From Hypomyces perniciosus (Eukaryota > Ascomycota > Sordariomycetes > Hypocreales > Hypocreaceae): 64,000 nt of DNA. The first letter of the stretch is position 1. Each line of letters starts with the position of its first letter. The position numbers and the translations under genes were made by a program. Below the pieces are notes generated by a model. It had not been told where the DNA came from and searched no databases. It saw only the letters and a list, made by a program, of their open reading frames with translations. Below, piece by piece: positions 34,402-46,728 of the stretch. The stretch is taken from positions 2,418,001 through 2,482,000 of the forward strand of contig SPDT01000010.1 in assembly GCA_008477525.1 (NCBI GenBank), written 5' to 3'.

Positions 34402-37208
34402 TTGTAACGGATAATATTGTTAATGGGGATTCTTAAATCACATGTTTTTGTATTTCGTACAGTTATATAGCCTACCTAGACAATGGAGTTTTGAATTTGC
34501 ATACTATGTTTACCTTCGCACTAAGGCGACCTTTAAACCAACGAGCGACCAAGAGAAAGGTAACATAATTAAAATCACGCTTTGATCTTCCATTTTATGC
34601 TTCTAACATCATTAATTTTATATCAGGGTCACGCTCCTTGATCCTCTTGGTGAGAAGTAATCGTAACGCTATTATTAATTCAAGTTAATCCATCGATTGG
34701 CGGCTCAGCTTGAAAACAACATCGGGAACATTAATTAGTCTGTTTCGGCCGCAAAAGCAAACGTATATTGACTTTAGTCTGATGAATGTATGTCAGGCTT
34801 TTGACAAAAGACCAAGGAAGGAAGCCAGAAATATATGCATCCGTCAAGATCTCATAAGGGGCAATTTTCCAGACGCCAACACATCCCAAATTAATTATGT
34901 TATTGAAGTTGACGTTCTGGGATAATTTCGATAACTTTTTTTTCCACCTTGTTCAAAATTCATGGCGCCATCATTCTTACTCGAAACTTGTGATAGCCTG
35001 AAAAAGTCTATTGACAACGTAATATGTGTTGCCACATGGCACGGTAGCAACAGAGACTCAAGGGAGAGCACTGACTCCTGCAAGCCACACGTATGTCTGC
35101 ATCTTCTAGCAGCTCATGATGTCACAAATCTCCGAGAAACTAAGCCCTTCACCCTGAACCAGTACTTCGGGATGCAATTAGACTATTCTAGAATCTTGAA
35201 ACGCCGCTGCAGTGAACATCTACCAGTGTGGCGGAGGCGAAATCCCTGCGAGTCATGTTATACTTCACAAGTCTTGGCGCTTTATGCTATTATTTATACA
35301 TTCCATATTGATGTTCTGTCATAGCTCAGTCCATATTAGTTTACGAAACCTCCGAGGTACTCATGATTGAAGATGTACGTTGCAGTTAGTCTCCAAGTTG
35401 ACTTTTGTACTCCATCAAACCTACAATATATAGATGAAGCATACACTTTACAGTTTATATTTCACTGACATTATCCATAATTTGTTCAAGTAAGTTCATC
35501 ACAATCAAGGGATCCAAATTATGGATAGTATTTCTGTACTTTGAGCAGCTTAGCGGCCAATGTGATATTAAGCTCTGCATCTGAACGCCAATCTCCCACA
35601 ACCAACAACATCCGTGCGCATTGTGAAACTGTACCTGCAGTATGTAGTATCACTCGGATCTTGGCGAGTCGTATGCAGATCTCGAATGCTACCTTGATTG
35701 ATTGATAGTTGCCAAGAATAGGGTTGAGCGATCTACAATGGGGTCAGGGCCTCCGGGTACATAGATGATTTCGAATGTCTCACATTCTATATCACTGGCA
35801 TCACGATGTATATGGAGGAGTGGTTCGAGGGCAATTATTGGAAGTCATACATGACATAGGCTTAGGCAACACAAGATATGGATAGACACGAATATCATCT
35901 GAACAGTTATTTTACTACACCCCGGGTGATTTCTGTTTTGCTACCCTCTCAGTACTAATCGAAGGGGTGCTAGTGGGAACGCCCTTTAATATGTCTAACA
36001 ATGATCGAGTTTTTATTATTCTCCTTCTGCCGAGGACTTCAGAGCAGTATTTTGGGCCATAGGACGCAGATATGCATCGAAATAGAATGCATACGAGTAA
36101 TAGCTGTGTTTACTGTTAGAATAAAGCGCTTTGTGTGATTTCACTATAGGCCCTTAATAACCTTCACACCCCCAAAACTAAAAAGGGAAGAAAAAGTCTA
36201 CTATGGGGTGGCAATACGACTCACCCGAGGGTTTGGGTAGTGGAATTTGCTCATCGAGACAAGGGTCAAGAGTCGTGACTGAATAAGGAAACTGGGAACC
36301 CAACCGGGATACACTCGCATTGAGGCGAAATTCAAAAGCAAACTTGGCAAAGGATCTGTCATTTGCGGAGCTTTTGCCAACTTTGCCAATCCCTGCATAC
36401 CAACGTGGCTATTAGATGCAGTATTTCGTTTCACACGGACTAACCACTGTCGCCGTGTCTATCATCGTGTTGTTGCTACTCATACTAATCAAAAGTGATA
36501 CTATTAATCAGTCATATAGAATCTATAGTCTTCGGCAAACGATTAGCCGTACTGTATTATCGTGTTTAATTAGCTTCATTTTGCCCTTAACGCTTATCCT
36601 GCGCCTACTTTGCCTACTAAGGATGATCCACACACCCTTGCAATCCTTCTACATATTTTCATGTTCCGCTCTAATAGTTTCGAGTTCCGCAGTGCTTAGT
36701 AATTTCAAGCAATGTGCTCCACATTACTCGTATAGGGTGACACGGAGAAGTCTATTTGATTGGGTATTCGTTATTTTGTGAGTAGGGAGGATCAGGCCAC
36801 CTTCTGAATCCTTTCGGGATTATGGCAGGCATCCGGTCGGCAATAGCTGTTACGCTAATTGTTACTACTACGAGTACTACTCCGAACTGAAAGTAGTATT
36901 CCGTTTGCCCCCACGGGTTTCGGGTGAATAAGGTCCCCGTAAAGAATTCCCCGGCAGGAGGTGTGGACCGACGAAAGCTGGCTTCTATCAAGGGTAGTAG
37001 TAATAGAGTACGAGTATAGAAGAAATGTGTCAGAATCCCAAGAAACGCCGCAGTACCATGAACACGATGTGATACACGGTACATTACTTATCGGCTGGTA
37101 TTTAGGATCTTTATCTCCAGCTACTATAGATACGAAGTACGAGTACAAACAAGATCCAATATCTTGAGGCTATGCACGTTCCTTGGCGCGCACACGTACT
37201 TCGTAGTG

Positions 37209-37209
37209 C

Positions 37210-37250
<41 letters not shown>

Positions 37251-37275
37251 ATAGTAGTAATAGTAGTAATAGTAG
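37209..37275. repeat. (TAG)n microsatellite
   Basis: About 67 bp of TAG/AGT trinucleotide, pure for its first 14 or so units and then interrupted by AAT units. Confidence 0.9.
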
Positions 37276-37620
37276 GAGGAGAATTCGTAATCCCAGCTAA
37301 TACTACTACTTCTTGGCATCCTGCCAATTGGCCAATGCAATGTGGGCCAGGCTGGAGCAAGGGACCTGGCCTATGCCTCTTGTTCTCGGCCAATACTGCT
37401 CCGTACTCCGAGCTCCGTACAGCTTGCTGAAGACCTTAAATACGAAGCCCTGTCAATCAATACTGGCCACTTGCCAATCATGTCATGCCCTATCTGTCAA
37501 CTACCACCCAGGTATCCAGTACGTGTATGATCCGAATGGCCGAATACCCGAAGAAATACGGAGTAAGAGGATGCAGCATTGGCGGGGCGTCAATTCAAAT
37601 CTGGCGGTGTAACTCACATG

Positions 37621-37632
37621 CGGAGTACTCCG
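37621..37632. repeat. Palindrome CGGAGTACTCCG, copy 1
   Basis: Perfect 12-bp palindrome. Half-sites of the same motif recur through the non-coding parts of the window. Confidence 0.8.
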
Positions 37633-37802
37633 TACAAGTGGTAATATTATGATGCATTGGGAAGCAGATAAATATAGAATGCTAGATGTTGCGCGACATG
37701 TTGGCCTTATAAAGCGCGCGGCTGTCAATCCGTTACTATCTATCAAATGACATGATTAATAACACGTAGTGTCTCGTTCCCAACAAAAAAAAACTTATGC
37801 CA

Positions 37803-37814
37803 CGGAGTACTCCG
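37803..37814. repeat. Palindrome CGGAGTACTCCG, copy 2
   Basis: Second perfect copy, about 180 bp from the first. A third near-perfect copy, CGGAGTACTCC, is at 38486-38496. Confidence 0.8.
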
Positions 37815-38445
37815 GACGAGGAGTTAACCGGATGTGCAGGGGGTCTGTTAACCGCTCCACTAATGTGAGAGAGTAACGCCTATCAAGCTAGTACTTGTAG
37901 CAAATGATTCTGGACGCGCTGAAGAACAAATCAGCACACCCTCCCAATACCTGCATACCCATACGAAGTACATCGTTCCAAATGGGCATAGAACACTGCT
38001 CGGTACCGGTCTCTTTGTGATCTCGGAATGGAAGAGAAAACTACCCAGTATGTATTCAGAACATCAGCAAGCTCATATTACTACTAGTATATCTACTCAT
38101 ACACACCTCTATTTATACATATGTACGACCTAGTAGATGGCGTGGTGGCGGCGGGAACTTCTACGAACCAGCCACTCAGACAACGCCAACAGCCGTGACA
38201 GGAACAAGGTCGGCGATTAACTGCAGGATCCTTGGGTTAATCGCAATACTCAATGCGACAGCAACCATCAAAGCCACGGGCGGCACGTGGTTTAGGTATA
38301 AAGCAGCTCTGAGCATGCTGTGGCAGGCTTGGCTCAGAATCCGTGGCCCTCGACCTTACTTGCACCATCACTCCGTACTTCGTATGAAGTACTCGGAGCA
38401 GATATGAGATATGGGGGCGTAAGACTCCATCATACTACTAATAGT

Positions 38446-38476
38446 ATACGAGTACTACGAGTAGTAGTACTCGTAT
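38446..38476. repeat. Inverted repeat with 9-bp loop
   Basis: Arms ATACGAGTACT (38446-38456) and AGTACTCGTAT (38466-38476) are exact reverse complements around ACGAGTAGT. Confidence 0.8.
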
Positions 38477-41413
38477 CTTATTGTACGGAGTACTCCATAG
38501 ATATGAAGCCCATTGCCGCTTACCCTCTCTTAGGATCGAATTGCATCCCCACATACACGTGCTAGATATCCACCCCCCTTTCTTTCACGCATGCCGCTAG
38601 GCTGAACCCGATAAGAAGATCTACAAAGCACAACCTCTTGAATGACAGACCACCTACCTGGAGGCTCTGGAGGCCTTTCAGTTCAGCACTAATCCCTTAG
38701 GGGCTAGAGATGAAACACGTCTCAATGACAACACTACTCATTACAGGTAGACTCGATGGCTTAATCCTTGCTTTCGACGACTACTACGAAGAGTATGTCA
38801 GATCCAGCCATGCAGAGTAACAGCTTATTCTCGCTTAACTCTCAACTGAAGCTATCTAGGAACTAGATCTACCAAGGAGGGAGCCCATGAAAAGATCACG
38901 TGATAAAAGAGATGATAGCCTCCACCATTAGTACTATCTTAGGTAATCAGCATTAGCAGTTCTTGAATAAATGACTAATCTGTTTATGTCTGATTTTCTG
39001 CGCGATTTTTTACTTTCACGCAAACGAGTGTTCCCTGAGCTACTCTTAAAAAACTTAGCCATTGTTTCAAAGACTGCTATTGGGCCTTTTCTACCGAGTA
39101 GACTCTACGATAATAGGCAGGTCGCTTCATCGCGCTATTGTGGACAGATTCAGCGAGGTCTTGCAGCAGCCATAAAGGGTTGATGATCTCACATAGCACA
39201 TAAGTGCCTAATAGTACTACACTGGTTTGACAGTGATGCCCCCTCTTCAACTCAATACTAACACATCGTCAAAAGAACCAGTCCATGGATACTATTCTTG
39301 GTACTTCTTGAGATTTCAGCTCGTGCTGGCAGTCAACAGAGCCTCAACAGGAAAGGAAACTATATAATACAGAGCGGCTCAAAAGAACCGTTGCATGATT
39401 TGGAATACCAGCGTCTGCCGGGAACGGGCCTCCCGTCGCCATCAGTGGCGAGATTGTGCTTGCTCCCACGTGTAATAAGTAATACTACGGAGTACTAAAT
39501 GTGAGGTTTGCATCATCCTTACACCGGTGGCTTACGAGTACTTTGCGCCTACTTTGCGGCCCACAGATGGACACTATTAGTAGTAATACTAGCACTCCTG
39601 GAATTGGTAAAACAGCAGAAATGAGACACTACCACTGGATAGTATCTAGTTTATCGGATCCGGAGTAAGCAGGGGGAAATTGCTATGCTAAAACCATGCG
39701 ATTGTCCTGTTTCCGGATTCTAGCATTCATCGTCGTCGATCATGTCGGGCGGGTGTCATCACTTGCAGGGTATCATTTCCAGGGTGTGGTTTATGATGGG
39801 ACGACCAAGGAGTTTCGAACTAAACAAACGTCTACGAAATAGGAGGGAGAGCTTACTACTGGTAGTATTGGGATCGCGGTGAGTTTGTGATAGTGCACAC
39901 CCGATTAGAGTATATATCTGCTTTTACGTCAGAGGTCGCTATTAATAGTCATGTACGGAATATTCTCCGTTGAAATGCGGAATGCGTTGGGGTGGGAAAG
40001 GCGAAGAAAACACTGTGAGTGAGTAGCTCAAGACATGTGCACCGTACGTACTCCGTATACTTCTTACTTCGTAAACAATGTAAATTCATAATTTTAAAGC
40101 AATATACTCGTAGACAGTTGTGCTAGAAACCACGTGGGGGTGAAACGGCAATATCTGCGTGGTACCAATCAGGTCCTATTAGCCGGGACTTGAAAACATG
40201 GTAATCATCAGCATGATTACTAGTATGCGGACATATAGATATACCTACCTATTCCATATTCCGTGTATCCGGACACGACCCTAGTCGCCGGAGTACTAAA
40301 CAGGGATACCCAGGTTTAGCTGCACAAGTAATATGGAGGTACTTATAGTTGGCGAGCTGGGCGTCAGCAGTAAGGGTTCTTCGTTAATACAGGAGTGATA
40401 GTACTAGTAACAATACCTTGATGGGTCAGTAGGGATGATTTGATGCAGTCTTAGTGCCAAAACGCAATCCAAGCATGTCACAATGCGCTTCAAAGGAGTG
40501 ACAGAACTGCAGGCTTTAGCCAAGTGTGGGAGGTAGCAAACCGTGGCAAGAGAGTAGGAACTCGTTTAAAGCCGTGGCACACAGGTTGCTGACATCGTGC
40601 TCACTCTGCGTCGGCCAATGCTAATCCCTCGATGCAAGTGAGAATTTGGCAGCCCCAGCATTCCTTGCTCATGCACCCCATATTGACACTAGCTCGGGAA
40701 TACTACTACTAGTAGTAGACTTTAACAAGTAGTACTAGTATTACGATATGGCACTTCTAGCACGGCACGGGCCTGAGCTTAGACAGGATGAAATTAGCAG
40801 TACGAGTCCTAGCTGTGCGCGAGCCAGGACAAATGGCTGTCTCGCTCTCGTACAATGATCCAATGATGGGCTCTTCCCAAGTTCTGACAAGGCATTCCCA
40901 AACCAGACCAGGCCAATGCTTTCTTGTTTATTAAGTGGGCTTCTAGAAACCCTGTCATTAAGGCTGACGAGCACGATCACTCCACAGGAGCTGTTTCCAG
41001 CCTCCTATGGCGGAAGGATCGCCATCTTGCCAGGCGGGAGAAGAAAGGATCGTTTCAAGGTTCATTTGTCGAGAAACAGGGATGCTCAAGGGATGCTCGA
41101 GGGATGCAGAGTAGCTGCAGTCAGATTCTCAAAACGCAAGCCCCACTGTGATTTTATGAGACAGGGCTTGCCACAGCCCCGTCAGCTTCTTGGTGTCTGC
41201 CTAGTATTATTCCATGGTACGGAATACCGATGTCTCCGTTCATAATAAATAATACCTATAGGTAGTACATGATATTCCATCGTCACGTATGTGGCTGTCG
41301 TCATTGGTTCACATCACAAAGCTGCTGCTGCGGATAGAAAACAAATTTTCGAGACAGGATTCTTTTTCAACATCTTTGACAAAGGCCTTCAACGACATCT
41401 GCCTACTTACACA

Positions 41414-43362
41414 ATGACAAAAGAGGACTGGTCGACGGTGACAGATCGAAGTCAGAAGAAGAGGATACAAAATCGGGTTGCACAACGGACATACCGTAAG
41501 TCGATCCCTATTTGCTTTTGGCAGTGGAGGTGGTGAATAGGGCCCTTGGCGAGGGGGTGATGTTCATCTGGGGAGTTCATATGCCTGCCTGACCAGAATA
41601 CTAATACAATCCAGGCAACCGAATAAAACAACGTGTGGAGGAGCTGGAGAAGGAGGTCAGCGAGTACCGACGCAGAGCTCAGGAGCAACAAGCCGCCGAA
41701 GAGATGCAAGACGGAGCAAACGCAGCCGTGGGAGGCACCATCAACGTCCATGTTAATGGGAACCAAAGCACATCCTCTAACGATGGCACCGTGAATCCGG
41801 CAGCAGATCTCGTGGTGGGATCCTGCCTCAGCCCCAACAGCACGAATATCACTGCTTCGCCATCCAATAGCATCAACACCATTGGTATGAACAGCAATAA
41901 CAGCATCAAGAGCAAAAGCAGTCCTGTGGACACCGACAAAGACAAGCCCGGAGGCCAAAGCAGCAGCGCAAGCAGTACTTATGCCATAGAAATGGACACA
42001 GATGCCGATGCCAGGTTGGCTGCCGCTGCATCACACGAAGCGCCCGTTGCTAACCTCATTCCGCAAAACAACCCTGTCATTCAACCGCAGGCGCTCACAC
42101 AACCGGCTCACCAGCGGGCGCAAATTCAGCCACAATTACCCTTTACCACATCATTCCCCGGGCTGACATCACCATCATTACCCCAATCCTACAATCTGGG
42201 GGCAGACTGGCCGTGGACGAATGCACCAAACAGCATCTATCGAGACCCAATAGGGTCGCAGCCAATACCAGGTATGATCCAACTCCACCCTTGAGCCCCA
42301 ATGGCATCACAGCAAGGCAAGCCTTGAAGTATGTCTGTGGTGTTGTACACTGAAAAGATAGCTAATTGTATTTCTCAATCCAGGCTTCCCTGGGATAAGG
42401 CAGGTCAGAGGCGACCATCAAGATGGTGGATCAGATGCCTCGTTCCACCTTTCACCAGATAATGGCGTCTACGTGGTCCCGCATAGTGATCATGGACCTC
42501 ACCTCGCTCACCCTGAGCAAGAGACGGATGCGCCGACCACATCAGCAGATAAATTGTCGGACACCGGCTCGAGCGACATAGGGAGTCCAAGCAGCCCGGC
42601 AAGCTCAATGGACAGCCTACCCCTAGGAGACTACGACACGAATCTGGCCCGAATTTTGGAGGGTCAGGTTCACGGAGAGCAGCAATTACGAGACAGGAGC
42701 CTGGAAGAACGATTCGACTTCATGCGACAGTGCGCTTCTCTGGCAGGGTTCAATAGTATAGACGACGTGCTGAGGCAATACTACATAGCCGATTTCAGCC
42801 ATGAATCCATCATGTCACGAGAGCAACGACAAAGCAGACATAGCCAATTACCCCAGCTATTATCCAAGCTGCGGAAGGGCGTCAGAACATGGACTCAGTG
42901 GGAGGCCCACCGATATCAGTACGAAGTCATCAAGTCAGCACAGAGCGTCATTCACGACGAGCAAGGCGAATTCACACTACCCCATTCTACATACGTAGAG
43001 GTGCTTTCGGAGCTGGACAAGATTGCCTTGGGAGCAGGTGGCGATGGTTTCATGGACAACGCCGCCCTATCAAGGGCGTTCCGGCCACTGATTAAAACGT
43101 TCCAAGATACAGTAAGTCTTGAACACCTTGTTTGACCCCATCCCAAAACAATTACTGATATCCTCTTGCTTTGCAGTCACCGAAGCTCTGGAACCTCACC
43201 GAGTCGTTGGTGGGCAATAACAATACATTAAGTCAAAAGCAGCGCACATATACTTCGCTCGCCGTCATGCTGCTGCTTAGCAGTTCAAATCACATGCACA
43301 AGGCCCAGATTACAGCCTTGGTAACGAGTTGCCTAGACATTGCCCAGGACAATCTCAGGTAG
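41414..43362 (+). CDS. bZIP transcription factor (probable pathway regulator)
   Basis: Nuclear DNA-binding regulator. Exons: 41414-41495, 41615-42271, 42384-43111, 43177-43362; 550 aa. The basic region is split by intron 1: KKRIQNRVAQRTYR then NRIKQRVEELEKEV, with the N-x7-R spacing of fungal bZIPs. The zipper is short and weak. The middle is low-complexity (Asn/Ser/Gln/Pro-rich). A conserved-looking C-terminal helical region follows (LRQYYIADFSHESI, WTQWEAHRYQYE), of the kind seen in secondary-metabolism bZIP proteins. No ankyrin repeats are seen, so it is not a bANK protein like TOXE. The ATG is the first in its frame. It faces P450 B tail to tail and is the only regulator in the window, hence a fair candidate for cluster control. 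Confidence 0.9.
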
Positions 43363-43637
43363 TCCTTTATGAGATCAATGTAGAAATGTTTTCCGTTATC
43401 TGTTTTCTGGTTGGTCACGGTATGCGTGTGTTCATACCCATGGCGTATGGGTGAATATGGGCGCAACGATAGACTTGCCATTTTCTTAGAACTGGTTTTG
43501 ATGTCTGAACTGCGTCACAAACTGCTTCAATACATATTTATTAGTACAAGGCCTTTTATGAGCAACCCGTCCCATAATCCATTCACACACCCCATATCAG
43601 TCCACCTCCAACGATGATCCGTGGATTCTCAACTCCA
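43363..43637. other. Convergent spacer, bZIP / P450 B
   Basis: About 275 bp between converging genes; nothing specific seen. Confidence 0.4.
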
Positions 43638-45351
43638 TCAATCGATGATCTTTCTGCGAGTGAAGACGAGATTCAACTCCTCTGAGTGAAGCATGGCATA
43701 ATCCTTGGACTGCTGTGTGAGTGTCGTACCATCCTCACCAGGCGCAAATTCCACATCAAACTGTAGGATGATTTGCGAGGTTAAGACGCTGATCTGCATG
43801 TACCCCAGTTGCTTGCCAATGCACGATTCAGACCCGACGAGGAAAGGCATAAAGGCATCCTTGTGTTTGACCATCTCCGGCTTAGAATACCATCGTTCGG
43901 GGATAAATTCTCGACACCGCTCATATACGCTTTCATCTATAAACAAACGTTGTGTTAGCCTGTGCATCTCTTGTTAATCTTGACTGTCGACAGTGAGGTT
44001 ATATACCTAAAGCCATAACGTGGGGAGGTAACTGGATAATCGTATCCCCTGGAACAAAGATGTCGTTGATATGGATACCTTCCTTTGGTGTCTTTCTGAA
44101 GAATCCAGAGGGCGCAGGGTAATGCATCCTCAGAGTCTCGCTGATACAAGCATGGAGTAGTGGTGCATTCCGGATCTCCTGATACTGGATTTGATTGACA
44201 TTTGATATCAAAGGTGCCACTTCATCGCGAAGACGCTGGGCAAGACCGGGCTCGGAGCAGAGACGATAAAAGAGGTGAATGAGGGTTGTTGATGTTGTAT
44301 CGCTGCCCGCAACTATCAACATGCGCGAGTCACCCTGAAGCATAGGAAGCGCCACATTCTGGTCGTCCTTTCTGAGGTTTTGGAAGTGCCCAATCAGCGG
44401 CTCTAGCATGTCTGGGTGGGTTGTCTTTCCTTGCTGGTGAATGCGATCGTCGAGCTGGTCGATACAGAGTTGCACAAACCGTCGATAGCCTGAACCCATT
44501 CCTGGAAGCGTTGCGAAAACCCGATATAACCAGGGTGGGAATGCGAAGCCTTGGATGTGCAAGCCATCTGCGAGTAACTTAATCGCCCAATGTGTCTCGC
44601 CGCTCTCAAGCATATTGAATGATATGTTGAAGACGAGGTCGCCCATGACGTCGAAACCATGGAGACCAAACCACTTGGTCACATTCATGGACTTGCCTGC
44701 AAACTCATCAAGTCTTGCAATGAGTAGATCGTGAAACTTCTGGGCCCGCAGCATATATCCCCTCAGGGACTTGTCACTGAAGGCAGGACTGAGGATTCGT
44801 CGTCGTCGATCGTGTGCTGCTCGGTCTCTGGTCGTGTTCGTTGAGATGTAGGGCATGTCCTGTCCATACCAAGCCGACTTTCTGCACTTTGAGTTTGGTC
44901 CAAGTACAGGCACCATGCCGTCTGGGTCGACGACAGAAAGGTCATTGGGGCCGATTCGAACATAACGGCCATACTTCTGATGTAGCTCGTACAGCACCTG
45001 ATGACCCAGAAGGCCTGACTGGGAGTTGAGGTAGACAAAGTACAACTTGCTTAGCCTGGCAATGTATGGACCAGGAAACTTGTTTAAAGGGTTAAAGAAT
45101 AGACGATAGATGATCACGCTCAACGCCAAACCAGCGAGGTAAAGAGATGTGAGAATAGTGGTATTGTACGTGGCTGTGAAGATGGACAGCTGCAAACGAT
45201 ACCATTGTAACCCCCATAGAGAGATACTGGCTGTGACAAGAATCAAGACGTAACGCCAAGGGTAGGCGTGGCGCTCTCCATGCTTAAAGTAAAGCAGGTG
45301 AGTTGCTACACCCCCCAAAAGAGCAAACGCTGGCTCGTACTTCAGCGTCAT
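43638..45351 (-). CDS. Cytochrome P450 monooxygenase B (variant haem loop)
   Basis: Membrane P450, 547 aa. Exons in transcript order: 45351-44007 and 43936-43638. The N-terminus has about three hydrophobic segments (near 5-25, 30-50 and 65-90) before the hinge FFNPLNKFPGPY, a layout common in secondary-metabolite P450s. I-helix AGSDTTST, K-helix ETLR, meander PERW. The haem loop reads FLVGSESCIG with Cys487: the usual Arg two residues before Cys is Glu. The codon is clearly GAA on the coding strand. The rest of the fold is complete, so the gene looks functional, perhaps from a family that tolerates this change. Likely a tailoring oxidase of the cluster; substrate unknown. Confidence 0.93.
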
Positions 45352-46326
45352 GTCTCACTCGTTGTTGACGCTAAAGGGCTGGGTGCATGAAAAGACTGAG
45401 CAATCTATTAGGATAGTATCAAGGCTTGCGTTCATTAGTATATGTTGTCAATCTCTATACAAGGATAGAAGATACCTTACAAGTATGAACGGAACTTGAC
45501 TCGTCTTCACGATACACAAACGATGGGCCCTGGAGAGGAGAAATGGACTAAAAGGTAGTTGGCACGACGGAGTATTACTTTTGATGAATCCTATGGAGAA
45601 GTCTCAGTGCATACAAGACTTTATTACATCATCTATGGACTACTGAAAGATATCATTCGACTGTGGGCAACTAAGCCTGGTGTTTGCTTGCTGCTTTATT
45701 AACGCTCCAGTTTCAGAGAGCAAGAATGCACCTCCCATACAAAGGGGAATTTTTGCTTTCTACCATCTTGTCTATGCGTCTATGCATGTCTCAGCTTTGT
45801 GGATTGGCTGAGTGAGTGAAGAAACAACGTTTCGGTGCTATTGTTGCTGCTAGGGATTGTTATCTAGCACACTGCCACAGTTATTTCCTTCACTAAGCAA
45901 TATGCCAAACTCCCTAAAAAGCAATGGCGTAAAAATCATGCTGCTCCTCGACATGCCACCACACAGTCGATACTCAGCAAAGGTGTCCACGGCGTTACGT
46001 GATTATGACCAAAAGGATGCCACTACCCATGTATTATTGTGGAGGGCCTAAGAAATCCTCTGCTACACACACGCCCAGAGACCGAAGACAATCTATTGCC
46101 ACTTCCAATGCCGCACGTGGACACCAAATAGCGTGGCGCTTACTTCGTAGTACAAGCTTGAAGAAGGATCAAACACCGGCTTACGACACACCCTTGCTGC
46201 GTTCGGGCCTCGGGCCTTTTAGATTAGGGTTGTGCAATCTCGATATGGGCTTGGATCATGGATGTGGATCATGCCTGGGGGACAGGGTTGATCCATGAAG
46301 CCTTACAAATGCATTTGCATTCTGGA

Positions 46327-46385
46327 CTAGAATAGTAATAATAGGAGTAATAATAGTAGTACTATAGTAGTGCGAAGTAGTAGTA
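46327..46385. repeat. Imperfect TAG/TAA trinucleotide tract
   Basis: About 59 bp of TAGTAATAATAGGAG-type repeats, less pure than the one at 37209. Confidence 0.6.
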
Positions 46386-46645
46386 AGACATTTGGAAGGA
46401 CCATATAATAACCTCGTCCTCTCATCACATCCTGTTCCATTACGGAGTATTGTTCCCTGCTTAATTCTTGCCACTCGTGATTACCGTGATGATGCTACAG
46501 AAGCTGCTGACTGAAAGGTGAGATCGAACCATCTCGGCGAAATTAGACGACAAACAGTCATGCTTTTCCGAAAAGCATTAGTATTAGGCGAGAATTGTGA
46601 TGCTGAAATTGAAATGGATTTATCTTGTGGGCCAAAAGGAGTCTG

Positions 46646-46728
46646 CAGGGCTAGGGTTGTTTGGGTCACTAGCATTCAGGGTTGTATAGGGTTGCTAAGG
46701 GTTACATAGGGTTACTAAGGGTTACAAC
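46646..46728. repeat. Degenerate telomere-like tract
   Basis: At least six units of the form (T/C)NAGGGTT, such as CTAGGGTT, ATAGGGTT and CTAAGGGTTAC, spread over about 80 bp. Confidence 0.6.

Larger units (their letters stand above)
34402..41413. other. 7-kb gene-poor, repeat-rich island
   Basis: No ORF here has family features. The stretch holds a TAG/AGT microsatellite, many CTACTA/TAGTAG runs, copies of the CGGAGTACTCCG palindrome and an 11-bp inverted repeat (listed separately). The ORFs of about 120 and 70 codons at 36416 and 38971 have no recognisable motif. It separates the PKS from the bZIP gene and holds the latter's promoter at its right end. Confidence 0.55.

Noticed and set aside
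36416..36781. 121-codon hydrophobic ORF
   Set aside because: Hydrophobic composition arises easily from T-rich DNA; no start context, intron or family motif supports it.
37209..37275. CRISPR-like array
   Set aside because: Simple trinucleotide microsatellite without spacers, in a eukaryotic genome.
38971..39183. 70-codon ORF in the repeat island
   Set aside because: No transposase or other motif could be recognised.
41414..43362. bANK-type regulator (bZIP plus ankyrin, as in TOXE)
   Set aside because: The basic region is similar, but no ankyrin repeats occur in the 550-aa product.
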